Assembly (NCBI GenBank): GCA_032051265.1
Contig: DAMBYU010000001.1
Span: forward strand, 806,001-870,000
DNA length: 64,000 bases
Source of the DNA: Dryocola sp032051265
GTDB taxonomy: Bacteria; Pseudomonadota; Gammaproteobacteria; Enterobacterales; Enterobacteriaceae
Direction of reading: 5' to 3'
Below, in pieces: positions 34,140 to 44,164 of this stretch (position 1 is its first letter; every line of letters starts with the position of its first letter). The position numbers and the translations under genes are program-made. Below the pieces are notes generated by a model. The model made no database searches. It was given only the letters and a program-made list of their open reading frames with translations, and had not been told where the DNA came from.

Positions 34140-36773
34140 TTAACGTGGCAGGGCGGTGCCCCATTGACGCCACTCTTTTGGCTCACTTTCTAACAGCAGG
34201 AAGTGTTTACCCGTCTCGGCTTTCGGGGCCAGCGGCGTGCCCGGAGGCGTCGCAAAGGCTATACCACCGCGAACGAACTGGTTGAAGGTGCCTGTTTTCA
34301 CCACGCCGCCGGTCAGCCCGAAATCGAGGCTGTAACCTGAGGCCAGCCAGAAGACCGAGCTGTCGCGCACCAGATGCTGGAAGCGTTTGCTGATACGCAG
34401 GCCGACCATTACGCGATCGGACAAATTACCAAGCGTAAGCCCCGTTACGGTACCCACTTCCACGCCACGGAACAGCACCGGCGTGCCAATGCTCAGCGCG
34501 CCGGCTTCAGGCACTTCCAGCGTGATGCTCAGACCATCCGAATAGCGCGAGTCGGTAATGGAGGTTTCCTGCAGTTCAAAGTCGCGTCGCGGCGAGCCAC
34601 GGCCTGGTTCGACGTTGATATACGGCTGAAGGATAGTATCCAGATGATCGACCCCCGCCGCCGAAATTTGCGGCGTCACCACGGAGAAACGTGTGCCACC
34701 GCGAGCAAATGTCGACACAAATTCCGGGTACAGCACCGCTTTAGCTTCCACTTCGCTACGCGATTTGGTGAGATTTAACGATTCAAGCTGGCCGATATTG
34801 ATCCCCAGATAGCGGATGGGCATCCCGGCGGAAAGTTTACCGGCGTCAAAAGTATGCAACGTGATCTGGCTGCCAACCGCGCGGGCGGCAGTTTCTGACG
34901 CGTATAGCATGCGTTTGTCGCCTTTGGCATAACCTGCACCCGCGCCGCTGAGGTTATCGAAGCTGATAGCCCCCTTTAACGCGCGAGAAAGCGGGGAGGC
35001 CTGAACGGTTAAGCCGCTACCGTTCAGCTGCACGCGCGCGCCGCCTTCGGCCCAGAACACGCTGCTTGAGGTAAGCAGCTTGCGATATTCCGGTTTGATA
35101 TGGACATCAATATCAAAGCTGTTGGCTTTTGGGCGAACGGTGATGATTTCACCAACCTGGAATTTACGGTAGAGCACCACGGAGCCAGCCTGAATATCCG
35201 GCAGGCTTGCGGCCGTCAGCGTTAAGGTAGTGGTGGGGAGATCGCTTAAGCTGTTTTCCACCGCTTTTTCCAGATTGGCATACAGCGGGTAACTGGATTT
35301 CATTTTACCTTTGCTGCCTGGAATCACGCGGACGCCGCCGCTGATCCATTCGCCGGCGCTGGCGCCGAGGAACTCAACGCCGTCCATGCCCAGTTTTACG
35401 TCGATGCGGCTGTTCACCACAAATTTACTGTCGCCCTGCAACAAGTGACGGTACTGCGGTTCGATGGCGACGGCAAAGCTCACGCCTTTGGTGCTCAACG
35501 AACGCTCCAGAACCTGTCCTATCCGAATGCCGTGCAGAATAACGGGCTGACCCGCATCGATGCCATAGCTTTCCGGCGCGGTCAGGCTGAGCGTCAGAAC
35601 GTCAGGCTGCTGTAGCGGCGTTTTGTCGCTCGGCAGTATCACATAATGATCCTGAGGATCGCCTTCACCCGGCACCAGTTCAAAGGTGCTGCCTGTCAGC
35701 AGGCTGCTGATGTTCGGATTGCTCAGGGAAATTTTCGGACTGCGCAGCTCAATACGGGTACCGCTGCGCATAAGGTTAACCACGCCGGGATCGACCGTCA
35801 TTTCACCGGTCACCGCGCCGCCGGGAACCAGATTAAGTTTAGTCAGCGTGCCCACTTCGAGCCCCTGGTACATCAGCGGCGTTGAACCGGCCTTCAGGCC
35901 TTCACCGCCCGGCAGATCGAGTTTTATCAGCACGCCCCGCTGGCTGTGGGCCAGGTCTTCGTAGAGGCCGAATTCGTCCTCGGCTTTTGCCTGTTCCGAC
36001 CCCTCCGGGGAGTCAAACGCTACTGCGCCGTTAACAAGCGCCGCGAGGCTTTCAAGCTGAATTTGCGCGCCGCTGAGGCTGATATCGGTTTTTACCCCGG
36101 AAACGTTCCAGAAGCGGCTGCCTTTCTTCACAAGACTGGCGAAACGGCGGTCGATCAGCACATCTATAATGACGTCCCGTTTGTTCGGGCCGATGGTGTA
36201 ATCGTAAACGCGACCAACGGGAATTTTACGGAAGTAAACCAGCGAACCGCTGTTCAGCGAGCCTAAATCCGGGGCGCGAAGATGGATCATCAACTCGCCG
36301 TTGTTAAGGCGATATTTGGGCTGGGTGTCGAGCGCAACAAAATGATTTTTAGGTTCACCTTTGCCGGGCATCATGCCGATGTAATTACCGCCCACTAAGG
36401 CATCCAGGCCGGAGACCCCCGCCAGAGAGGCTTTAGGTGTCACCAGCCAGAACTGCGTCTCTTCGCGTAGCGCATCTTTCATATCGCCTTTAATGCTGAC
36501 TTTGACCTCGATTTTATTGAGGTTATCGCCAAGGCTTATGCTTTCCACTGTGCCTACTTCAACACCCTGAAAGCGTACGGGCGTACGTCCGGCGACAATG
36601 CCGTCCGCAGAAATAAAGTCAATGGTGGCCGTGGTGCCTCGCTCCTGCCAGGTTGTCCAGATAAGCCAGCTTGCAATCAGCAGGGCGATAATTGGCAGCA
36701 ACCAGAAAGGAGAAATCCTGCGTTTTGTTTTAATTCGCGCCTCAGTCGGTGAAGCGGGCGTTTCCTGACTCAT
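34140..36773 (-). CDS. letB: Intermembrane lipid transport protein LetB (seven MCE domains)
   Basis: 877-residue protein anchored by one N-terminal membrane helix (about residues 20-38, FWLLPIIALLIASWLIW). The rest is periplasmic and made of seven tandem MCE domains, each starting with a stretch like GTPVRFQGVEVGTVESISLG, GSLVYFRKIPVGRVYDY or GMPIRYLGINIGQLESLNL. In E. coli it stacks into a hollow tube that carries phospholipids between inner and outer membrane. The start MSQETPAS overlaps the end of letA by 32 bases, showing tight coupling with that membrane partner. Confidence 0.96.
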   Translation of the reverse strand: MSQETPASPTEARIKTKRRISPFWLLPIIALLIASWLIWTTWQERGTTATIDFISADGIVAGRTPVRFQGVEVGTVESISLGDNLNKIEVKVSIKGDMKDALREETQFWLVTPKASLAGVSGLDALVGGNYIGMMPGKGEPKNHFVALDTQPKYRLNNGELMIHLRAPDLGSLNSGSLVYFRKIPVGRVYDYTIGPNKRDVIIDVLIDRRFASLVKKGSRFWNVSGVKTDISLSGAQIQLESLAALVNGAVAFDSPEGSEQAKAEDEFGLYEDLAHSQRGVLIKLDLPGGEGLKAGSTPLMYQGLEVGTLTKLNLVPGGAVTGEMTVDPGVVNLMRSGTRIELRSPKISLSNPNISSLLTGSTFELVPGEGDPQDHYVILPSDKTPLQQPDVLTLSLTAPESYGIDAGQPVILHGIRIGQVLERSLSTKGVSFAVAIEPQYRHLLQGDSKFVVNSRIDVKLGMDGVEFLGASAGEWISGGVRVIPGSKGKMKSSYPLYANLEKAVENSLSDLPTTTLTLTAASLPDIQAGSVVLYRKFQVGEIITVRPKANSFDIDVHIKPEYRKLLTSSSVFWAEGGARVQLNGSGLTVQASPLSRALKGAISFDNLSGAGAGYAKGDKRMLYASETAARAVGSQITLHTFDAGKLSAGMPIRYLGINIGQLESLNLTKSRSEVEAKAVLYPEFVSTFARGGTRFSVVTPQISAAGVDHLDTILQPYINVEPGRGSPRRDFELQETSITDSRYSDGLSITLEVPEAGALSIGTPVLFRGVEVGTVTGLTLGNLSDRVMVGLRISKRFQHLVRDSSVFWLASGYSLDFGLTGGVVKTGTFNQFVRGGIAFATPPGTPLAPKAETGKHFLLLESEPKEWRQWGTALPR

Positions 36774-37986
36774 GTGCGTCCCAAAGTAGTCGGCTATCCA
36801 GCCATTCAACAGCAAGAATAGTTAAAATTACCGCCGCGCCAAAATAAAACGCGGCGGGTCCCATAGTAAATGCCAGCAGTTGGTCACGGTTGACCAGCGA
36901 CATAGTGAGTGCGATGACGAACAGGTCGAGCATCGACCAGCGGCCAATCCAGGTAATAAAGCGCAGCAGCAAAATGCGCGTGCGCAGCCCTCGTTCACAT
37001 TTAAAATGGATACTTAGCAAAAGCGTAAGCATGACAATCACTTTAGTAAACGGCACGAGAATACTGGCAATAAATACCACCGCGGCCACGGCGATATTGC
37101 TGCTGGCGAGCGAAATAATACCGGAAAGAATAGTATCTTCCTGACGCGAGCCGTTGACATAAATTACGGAGATGGGCAGCAAATTTGCCGGTAACAGAAA
37201 CACTAATGAAGCGATGAGCGCCGCCCATGATTTTTGCAGGCTCTGACGGCGACGGTGGCGAAGCGGCACATGACAGCGCGGGCAGCGGCCGCGGTTGTCG
37301 GGAATGCCGGTAAAATGGCAGCCGAGGCACACGCGCAGCTGGGCGTTGAAAGCGCGGGCGGGCCGCTGGGGATAAAAGCGCTCCCAGAGCTGCTCAACGT
37401 TCAGGTGAATCATGGTCAGCAGGCTTAATATAACGAGGGCGACAAAAGCAACAAGGCCCGGGCCGGGCTGCATAAAGGCGTACTCTTTAACTTTGATGGA
37501 CGCAACGCCGATGCCCACCAGATAAATATCCAGCATTACCCACTCTTTGAGCTTATCGAGCATCAGCAATACCGGCCTCAAATTCATGCCGAGAATATTT
37601 CCGAAATAGAGATACGCGAGCGACGCGACGAGGGTTGCAGGCGCACCCACCGCGCAAAACAACACCATAGCAGCGGTGATCGAATCGCCCTGTCGGGTCA
37701 TTTGCCAGATGCCCTGGAAAACGTTGGCATCAATTTTCGCCCCTAACAGATAGATGCGAAGCAAGGGTTCCGAGAAGGCTACGGGCATCAGCAACAACAT
37801 GGCGACTGCCATTGCGGCCAGGCGGGTTAACGACCAGTCTCGTCCGTCATGCACTTTAGCGTCACAGCGAGGGCAACAGGCGCTCTGGGATGATTTCACC
37901 GTAGGCAAGGAGAAAAGTGTATCGCATTGGGGGCAACGCTGATAACGTGCCTGCGGCAAAACCTGACTAATGGCGTGTATTTTCAT
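36742..37986 (-). CDS. letA: Lipid transport membrane protein LetA
   Basis: 414-residue inner-membrane partner of LetB, of the PqiA family. Two zinc-ribbon-like modules are visible, each with paired CxxC: CPQCDTLF...CPRCDAK at residues about 18-42 and CLGCHFTG...CPRCHVPL in the middle; each is followed by four predicted membrane helices. It lacks about 13 residues at the N-terminus relative to E. coli LetA. The gene end overlaps letB by 32 bases. Confidence 0.94.
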   Translation of the reverse strand: MKIHAISQVLPQARYQRCPQCDTLFSLPTVKSSQSACCPRCDAKVHDGRDWSLTRLAAMAVAMLLLMPVAFSEPLLRIYLLGAKIDANVFQGIWQMTRQGDSITAAMVLFCAVGAPATLVASLAYLYFGNILGMNLRPVLLMLDKLKEWVMLDIYLVGIGVASIKVKEYAFMQPGPGLVAFVALVILSLLTMIHLNVEQLWERFYPQRPARAFNAQLRVCLGCHFTGIPDNRGRCPRCHVPLRHRRRQSLQKSWAALIASLVFLLPANLLPISVIYVNGSRQEDTILSGIISLASSNIAVAAVVFIASILVPFTKVIVMLTLLLSIHFKCERGLRTRILLLRFITWIGRWSMLDLFVIALTMSLVNRDQLLAFTMGPAAFYFGAAVILTILAVEWLDSRLLWDAHESGNARFTD

Positions 37987-38156
37987 TTTTCGTCGTCGGC
38001 CAGGAATACCCGTGCGGCATGTTGTATCTCGCTATGAAATGGATTGTGGCGTTAAGCCTATAGTAATTCACAAAATGATACACCTTGTGGTACAGCGCAT
38101 TTAGTGCTTATTTTAGTATGCTATGCAGTAGAGTCAGACAACAAAATGGTTATTCA

Positions 38157-38645
38157 ATGAACAAAGAACTATTTTACGCGGATTTAAATCGCGATTTCAG
38201 TGCGTTAATGGCAGGTGAAACAAGTTTTCTGGCAACTCTCGCTAATACCAGTGCGCTGCTCTTCGAACGTCTTGATGGCGTGAACTGGGCGGGGTTCTAC
38301 CTGCTGGAAGGCAATACTCTGGTTCTGGGGCCCTTCCAGGGCAAAATTGCCTGCGTGCGCATTCCTGTGGGCAAAGGCGTATGCGGTACGGCGATCTCAA
38401 CCGGTGAAGTTCAGCGCATTGAAAATGTGCATGCCTTTGATGGGCATATCGCCTGCGATGCCTCAAGTAATGCCGAAATTGTCTTCCCGCTGGTGGTGAA
38501 TGACGAGGTTATCGGCGTGCTGGATATCGATAGCACCGAATACGGGCGCTTCGCACCGGACGATCAACAAGGCTTATTCCAACTGGTTACGCAGCTTTCA
38601 CAGCTGCTCACCGCTACGGATTATAAAAAATTCTTCACTCGTTAG
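38157..38645 (+). CDS. msrC: Free methionine-R-sulfoxide reductase MsrC
   Basis: 162-residue GAF-domain enzyme that reduces free methionine-R-sulfoxide with thioredoxin. The three cysteines used in catalysis are seen in GKIACVRIPVGKGVCGTAIS and GHIACDASSN. The ATG at 38157 (MNKELFYADLNRDF) matches the homologue; the open frame upstream is not conserved. It is divergent from letA across about 170 bases and reads into proQ after a 103-base gap. Confidence 0.95.
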   Translation: MNKELFYADLNRDFSALMAGETSFLATLANTSALLFERLDGVNWAGFYLLEGNTLVLGPFQGKIACVRIPVGKGVCGTAISTGEVQRIENVHAFDGHIACDASSNAEIVFPLVVNDEVIGVLDIDSTEYGRFAPDDQQGLFQLVTQLSQLLTATDYKKFFTR

Positions 38646-38748
38646 CATGATAAACAACGGATAACGTGGCAATTGCCGATAGCGTCATTATAATGTCGCC
38701 TGTTCATGCCGCGGTTTGTTGGCAACTCCGTTGTAATCAGGAAATTTC

Positions 38749-39429
38749 ATGGAAAATCAACCTAAGTTGAATAGCAGCAAAGAAGTTATTACCTTTTTGG
38801 CTGAGCGTTTCCCACAGTGCTTTAGCGCTGAAGGTGAAGCTCGCCCCCTGAAGATTGGAATCTTCCAGGATCTGGTCGCGCGTGTTGAAGGCGAAATGAG
38901 CCTCAGTAAAACTCAGCTTCGCTCCGCGTTACGTCTTTATACTTCGAGCTGGCGCTACCTGTACGGCATCAAAGTCGGCGCGGTTCGTGTCGATCTTGAT
39001 GGCAATCCATGCGGCGAGCTGGACGAGCAGCATGTTGAACATGCCCGCAAGCAGCTTGAGGAAGCAAAAGCCCGCGTCCAGGCTCAGCGTGCTGAACAGC
39101 TTGCGAAAAAACGCGAAGCGGCTATCGCAAACGGTGAGACTGTCGAAGACAAGCCTCGTCGCGAGCGTAAACCACGCCCGGCGCCGCGTCGTAAAGAAGG
39201 CAACGAACGTAAACCTCGTGCTGATAAGCCCGTAGCCCAGGCGCCACGCGAAGAAAAACGCACGCCGGTGACGGATATTTCAGCGCTGCAGGTTGGGCAG
39301 GCAATTAAAGTCAAAGCGGGTAACAACGCGATGGATGCCACCGTACTGGAAATTACCAAAGATGGCGTCCGTGTACAGCTGACTTCTGGTATGGCTATGA
39401 TTGTACGCGCAGAACACTTGCAGTTCTGA
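38749..39429 (+). CDS. proQ: RNA chaperone ProQ
   Basis: Global RNA-binding protein of 226 residues. The N-terminal FinO/ProQ domain (about 1-120, LAERFPQCFSAEGEARPLKI and YTSSWRYLYGIKVGAVRVDL) is followed by a long charged linker rich in Lys/Arg/Pro and a C-terminal Tudor-like domain (GQAIKVKAGNNAMDATVLE). It binds sRNAs and mRNA 3' ends. prc follows after 20 bases and overlaps its expression unit. Confidence 0.97.
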   Translation: MENQPKLNSSKEVITFLAERFPQCFSAEGEARPLKIGIFQDLVARVEGEMSLSKTQLRSALRLYTSSWRYLYGIKVGAVRVDLDGNPCGELDEQHVEHARKQLEEAKARVQAQRAEQLAKKREAAIANGETVEDKPRRERKPRPAPRRKEGNERKPRADKPVAQAPREEKRTPVTDISALQVGQAIKVKAGNNAMDATVLEITKDGVRVQLTSGMAMIVRAEHLQF

Positions 39430-39449
39430 AACGGAGGCCACACCCGGGC

Positions 39450-41498
39450 ATGAACAAACTCTTTAAGCTTACGGCCGTCGCTAGCCTGTTGTTTCTTGCA
39501 GGCAGCGCGCTGGCCGTTGAGAACATCACGCGTGCTGACCAAATCCCGCAGTTAAAGGAAGAGACACAGCATGCCACGGTGAGTGAGCGCGTAACATCGC
39601 GCTTTACTCGCTCACATTACCGCCAGTTCGACCTCGACCAGAATTTCTCCGCCAAAATCTTCACCCGCTATCTGAACCTGCTCGACTTTAGTCACAACGT
39701 GCTGCTAGCCAGCGACGTTGAGCAGTTTGCAGCCAGGAAAAATGAGATTGGCGATGAGCTTCGTTCAGGCAAGCTGGATCTGTTTTACGATTTGTACAAC
39801 CTGGGTCAAAAGCGCCGTTTTGAACGTTACCAGTACGCGCTAAAGGTGCTTGAAAAGCCGATGGATTTTACGGGTAACGACACCTTTAATCTCGATCGCA
39901 GTAAATCACCATGGCCAACAAGCGTTGCGGAGTTAAACCAACTCTGGGACGGCAAGGTTAAGTATGACGAGCTCAGCCTGAAGCTGACCGGTAAGAATGA
40001 ACAGGAAATTCGCGAAACGCTCACCAGGCGTTATCAGTTCGCGATTCGTCGCCTGGCGCAGTCTAACAGCGAAGATGTATTCTCTCTGGCGATGACTGCC
40101 TTTGCGCATGAAATCGATCCGCATACTAACTATCTCTCTCCCCGCAATACCGAACAGTTCAACACGGAAATGAGCCTTTCGCTTGAAGGCATTGGCGCTG
40201 TGCTGCAAATGGATGATGACTACACGGTTATCAATTCCATGGTAGCGGGCGGCCCGGCGGCGAAAAGTAAGGCGATTACCGTAGGCGATCGTATCGTTGG
40301 CGTCGGCCAGACCGGCAAGGCGATGGTTGATGTGATCGGCTGGCGATTAGATGACGTGGTCGCCCTGATCAAAGGGCCAAAGGGCAGCAAGGTGCGCCTG
40401 GAAATCCTGCCTGCTGGTAAGGGAACCAAAACTCGCATCGTGACCTTAACGCGTGAGCGTATTCGCCTTGAAGACCGCGCCGTGAAGCTGACGGTGAAAA
40501 CCGTGGGCAAAGATAAAGTAGGCGTGCTGGATATCCCAGGCTTCTACGTTGGCCTGACGGATGACGTTAAGGTCCAGTTGCAGAAGCTGGAAAAACAGAA
40601 CGTGAAGAGCGTGATCATCGATCTGCGTTCAAACGGCGGCGGGGCGCTGACTGAAGCGGTCTCTTTATCCGGCCTGTTTATTCCAGGCGGCCCGGTGGTG
40701 CAGGTGCGCGACAACAACGGTAAAGTTCGTGAAGATAGCGATACCGACGGCGTGGTGTACTACAAAGGTCCGCTGGTGGTGATGGTTGACCGTTTCAGCG
40801 CCTCTGCCTCGGAAATCTTTGCCGCCGCAATGCAGGACTATGGCCGCGCGCTGATTGTCGGCGAACCGACGTTCGGTAAAGGTACCGTGCAGCAGTATCG
40901 TTCGCTGAATCGTATTTATGACCAGATGCTGCGCCCGGAATGGCCCGCTCTGGGTTCCGTGCAGTACACCATACAGAAGTTCTACCGCATTAACGGCGGC
41001 AGTACCCAACGCAAAGGTGTAACGCCGGATATCATGATGCCAACCGGTACGCAAGAGACCGAAACCGGCGAGAAATTCGAAGACAATGCCTTGCCGTGGG
41101 ACAGTATCGAGGCTGCCACCTACGATAAATCAGGCGATCTGGCACCGTTTGAGCCGGAGTTACTTAAGCTTCATCAGGACCGCATCGCGGCCGATCCTGA
41201 GTTCCAGTACATCATGAAGGACATTGCGCATTTCAATGCCCTGAAAGAGAAACGCAGCATCGTATCCCTGAATCTTGCCCAGCGTGAGAAAGAAAACCAG
41301 GAAGATGATGCCACGCGACTGGCGCGCATTAACGATCGCTTCAAGCGAGAAGGTAAAGCGCCGCTGAAAAAACTGGACGATTTAGCGAAGGATTATCAGG
41401 AGCCGGATCCGTATCTTGATGAAACGGTTCACATTGCCCTTGACCTTGCGAAACTGGGGCAGGACAAACCGGCGGCGCCACCAGCCGCCGCTAAGTAA
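39450..41498 (+). CDS. prc: Tail-specific periplasmic protease Prc (Tsp)
   Basis: 682-residue periplasmic protease that degrades proteins by their C-termini, including ssrA-tagged ones, and trims FtsI and MepS. A signal peptide is present (LTAVASLLFLAGSALA). A PDZ domain (around 240-320) precedes the peptidase core. The Ser-Lys dyad is Ser452 in FSASASEIF and Lys477 in GEPTFGKGTVQ, the same numbers as in E. coli. The C-terminus is the usual charged helical domain ending Pro/Ala-rich. It sits directly behind proQ and is followed by a terminator. Confidence 0.97.
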   Translation: MNKLFKLTAVASLLFLAGSALAVENITRADQIPQLKEETQHATVSERVTSRFTRSHYRQFDLDQNFSAKIFTRYLNLLDFSHNVLLASDVEQFAARKNEIGDELRSGKLDLFYDLYNLGQKRRFERYQYALKVLEKPMDFTGNDTFNLDRSKSPWPTSVAELNQLWDGKVKYDELSLKLTGKNEQEIRETLTRRYQFAIRRLAQSNSEDVFSLAMTAFAHEIDPHTNYLSPRNTEQFNTEMSLSLEGIGAVLQMDDDYTVINSMVAGGPAAKSKAITVGDRIVGVGQTGKAMVDVIGWRLDDVVALIKGPKGSKVRLEILPAGKGTKTRIVTLTRERIRLEDRAVKLTVKTVGKDKVGVLDIPGFYVGLTDDVKVQLQKLEKQNVKSVIIDLRSNGGGALTEAVSLSGLFIPGGPVVQVRDNNGKVREDSDTDGVVYYKGPLVVMVDRFSASASEIFAAAMQDYGRALIVGEPTFGKGTVQQYRSLNRIYDQMLRPEWPALGSVQYTIQKFYRINGGSTQRKGVTPDIMMPTGTQETETGEKFEDNALPWDSIEAATYDKSGDLAPFEPELLKLHQDRIAADPEFQYIMKDIAHFNALKEKRSIVSLNLAQREKENQEDDATRLARINDRFKREGKAPLKKLDDLAKDYQEPDPYLDETVHIALDLAKLGQDKPAAPPAAAK

Positions 41499-41506
41499 TC
41501 TCCAGC

Positions 41507-41535
41507 GGGCACAATTTCTTGTGCCCGTTTTTTTA
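41507..41535 (+). terminator. Terminator after prc
   Basis: Stem CGGGCACAATTTCTTGTGCCCG followed by seven T. Confidence 0.9.
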
Positions 41536-41689
41536 CCTCTCTCAAGCCACGTAAGCGGCGTCTCTGTATAATGTAAAGTTATGTATTATTAATCACTTGT
41601 CGTGAAATGATGCTTGAAAATGGCAGGCTTGCCCCTACGATGTGGGGTAACGCACAGTGCGTATTTTTAACCGAGGTAAAAAGAAAATT

Positions 41690-42571
41690 ATGATGCGTAT
41701 CGGGCTTTTCCTGCTGACCAACCTTGCGGTTATGGTCGTTTTCGGGCTGGTGCTAAGCCTGACGGGGATCCAGTCAAGCAGCGTTTCTGGTCTGATGATC
41801 ATGGCGGTATTGTTTGGTTTTGGCGGTTCAATTGTTTCTTTGTTGATGTCGAAATGGATGGCATTGCGCTCCGTAGGCGGAGAAGTGATTGAGCAACCGC
41901 GCAATGAAACGGAACGCTGGCTGATGGAAACCGTTCACCGTCAGTCGCAGCAGGCGGGTATCGCAATGCCGCAGGTAGCGGTCTACCATGCGCCGGACAT
42001 TAACGCGTTCGCTACTGGCGCTCGCCGCGATGCTTCACTGGTTGCTGTCAGTACCGGTCTTTTACAGAACATGAGTCGCGATGAAGCCGAGGCCGTGATC
42101 GCTCACGAAATCAGCCATATCGCTAACGGAGACATGGTTACCATGACGCTGATTCAGGGCGTGGTGAACACCTTCGTTATCTTTATTTCCCGTATCATCG
42201 CTCAGGTGGCTTCAGGCTTCCTGTCCGGCAACCGTGACGAAGGTGAAAGCAGCAACGGCAACCCGCTGGTCTACTTTGCTGTCGCGACGGTGCTGGAACT
42301 GGTGTTTGGTATTCTTGCCAGCATTATCACCATGTGGTTCTCACGTCATCGTGAATTCCACGCCGATGCGGGTTCGGCAAAACTGGTTGGTCGTGAGAAA
42401 ATGATAGCGGCTCTTCAGCGCCTGAAAACCAGCTACGAGCCGCAGGAGGCCAGCAGCATGATGGCGTTTTGTATTAACGGTAAGGCGAAATCCATGAGCG
42501 AACTGTTCATGACGCACCCGCCGCTGGACAAACGTATCGAAGCGCTGCGTAACGGCGACTATCTGAAGTAA
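41690..42571 (+). CDS. htpX: Membrane zinc protease HtpX
   Basis: 293-residue M48 metalloprotease of the inner membrane that degrades damaged membrane proteins under envelope or heat stress. The zinc motif HEISH is at residues 139-143, with the third ligand in the HREFHADAGSAKL segment. Two membrane segments lie at the N-terminus and two in the middle. The start MMRIGLFLLTN at 41690 matches E. coli; the frame is open 33 bases further upstream. It has its own promoter gap of about 190 bases after prc. Confidence 0.96.
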   Translation: MMRIGLFLLTNLAVMVVFGLVLSLTGIQSSSVSGLMIMAVLFGFGGSIVSLLMSKWMALRSVGGEVIEQPRNETERWLMETVHRQSQQAGIAMPQVAVYHAPDINAFATGARRDASLVAVSTGLLQNMSRDEAEAVIAHEISHIANGDMVTMTLIQGVVNTFVIFISRIIAQVASGFLSGNRDEGESSNGNPLVYFAVATVLELVFGILASIITMWFSRHREFHADAGSAKLVGREKMIAALQRLKTSYEPQEASSMMAFCINGKAKSMSELFMTHPPLDKRIEALRNGDYLK

Positions 42572-42584
42572 GCGGTAAAAATGG

Positions 42585-42615
42585 AAAAAGCGTGCCCGGG
42601 CGGCACGCTTTTTTT
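42585..42615. terminator. Bidirectional terminator between htpX and yebQ
   Basis: AAAAAGCGTGCCCGGG followed by CGGCACGC and seven T; A and T runs on both sides let it work for both converging genes. Confidence 0.9.
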
Positions 42616-43987
42616 ATGCCTGCACCCGAGGCTGCGACATGCGTAAACTGCTGACAATCGCCGCAAGGGTGGCAAAACTGCCCGCCAGCAGGAGAGAGGC
42701 GTGAGTACCATGTTCGTGGAACAAGTTAAACATCAGTGCCACTAACGCGGCTCCCGAGCTTTGCCCCAGCAGACGCGCAGTACCTAACATACCGCTGGCT
42801 CCTCCACTGCGGTGGCGCGGTGCGGCGGAGATAATCGTATGGTTGTTAGGCGACTGGAACAGCCCGAAGCCTGCACCACACAGGATCATGCGCCAGACAA
42901 CATCCAGATCGCCTGGATTAGGCGGTAGCAAGGCTAGAGCGAACAGCCCTGTCGCCATCACCGCCAGGCCAAGCCCGCCTAATAAACCGGCGTGAACACG
43001 CTCAATTAAATAGCCGGCGAGCGGCGCCATCACCATGGTGGCAAGCGGCCACGGAGTCAGCAACAGGCCGGTCTCTACTTCGCTGCGGCCAAGTACGGTT
43101 TGCAGAAAAAAAGGAATAGAGACAAATGCCAGCATCTGCGCCGTAAATGAACAGACGGAAGTCACCATCGAGAGCGAAAAAACAGGGATCCGCAGCAAAT
43201 CGACCGGCAATATCGGAAACGGCAGGGCCAGCTGGCGACGAATAAAGAAGTAGCCAACGATAATCAGCGCAAACAGCTCACCGGTAATCAACACGCCTGA
43301 TTGTCCCTGCGAGAAACCGCTAATGGCGGAAATAAGCAGGCCAAAAGTCAGGGCATTCATAATGGCGCTCGAAATATCAAAACGCTGTCCCTGGGCTTTT
43401 TGCTGATTCGGCGGCAAATAACGCAGGGCTAAAACGAACGCCAGAATGCCGATGGGCACGTTTATTAAAAACAGCCATTGCCAGGACGCGACGGAGAGTA
43501 TCGCTGCTGCGACGCTTGGTCCGGCAGCCGAAGAGACGGCGACAATAAATGAGTTAATGCCCATTCCGCGCCCGAGGAAACGTTGCGGGTAAATAAGCCG
43601 AATCAACGCGGTATTTACGCTCATTAATGCGGCACCGCCAAAGCCCTGTAGTACACGAGCTACGGTAAGCATAGGAAGCGAAGTGGAGAGGGCGCAGAAT
43701 AGGGAGGTCAGGCAAAAAAGCACCAGGCCACACTGATACACCCGACGATAGCCAAAAAGATCGCCCAAAAACGACATGGATAACAGCGAGACAATAATGG
43801 CGATTTGATAACTGTTTACTACCCAAATAGATTCCGCCGGGCTGGCGCTAAGGTCGCGGGCAATGGTCGGGAGGGCAACGTTGACAATAGTGCCATCAAG
43901 CACCGCCACAGTAATACCCAGGGCAATAGTTAATATAGCGCCATAACGCCTGGGCGTCGGCAGTCCATCGGGGAGGGTTTTGTCCAT
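42614..43987 (-). CDS. yebQ: MFS transporter YebQ
   Basis: 457-residue transporter of the 14-helix drug/proton antiporter type, similar over its whole length to E. coli YebQ. Motifs: SFLGDLFGYRRVYQCGL after helix 2, VLQGFGGAALMSVNTALIR, and the antiporter motif C-like GINSFIVAVSSAAGPSVAAA. The substrate is not established. It is divergent from kdgR, whose product represses pectin/ketodeoxygluconate genes; a regulatory link is possible but not shown. Confidence 0.93.
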   Translation of the reverse strand: MDKTLPDGLPTPRRYGAILTIALGITVAVLDGTIVNVALPTIARDLSASPAESIWVVNSYQIAIIVSLLSMSFLGDLFGYRRVYQCGLVLFCLTSLFCALSTSLPMLTVARVLQGFGGAALMSVNTALIRLIYPQRFLGRGMGINSFIVAVSSAAGPSVAAAILSVASWQWLFLINVPIGILAFVLALRYLPPNQQKAQGQRFDISSAIMNALTFGLLISAISGFSQGQSGVLITGELFALIIVGYFFIRRQLALPFPILPVDLLRIPVFSLSMVTSVCSFTAQMLAFVSIPFFLQTVLGRSEVETGLLLTPWPLATMVMAPLAGYLIERVHAGLLGGLGLAVMATGLFALALLPPNPGDLDVVWRMILCGAGFGLFQSPNNHTIISAAPRHRSGGASGMLGTARLLGQSSGAALVALMFNLFHEHGTHASLLLAGSFATLAAIVSSLRMSQPRVQA

Positions 43988-44164
43988 ATGAATAGCGTGT
44001 GTTTATGGGTATTATTTTATGGGTAATTATTTTAGCATCGATATTTCTGTAATAGGTCGCAGTTTTGTAACGAAATAGCAGAGATGCATTGCGATAGACC
44101 GGGCGTCAACTTATACTAAAAACCGGTTCTGATTTTTATAAAACACATGCGATCGAGGTGATGA

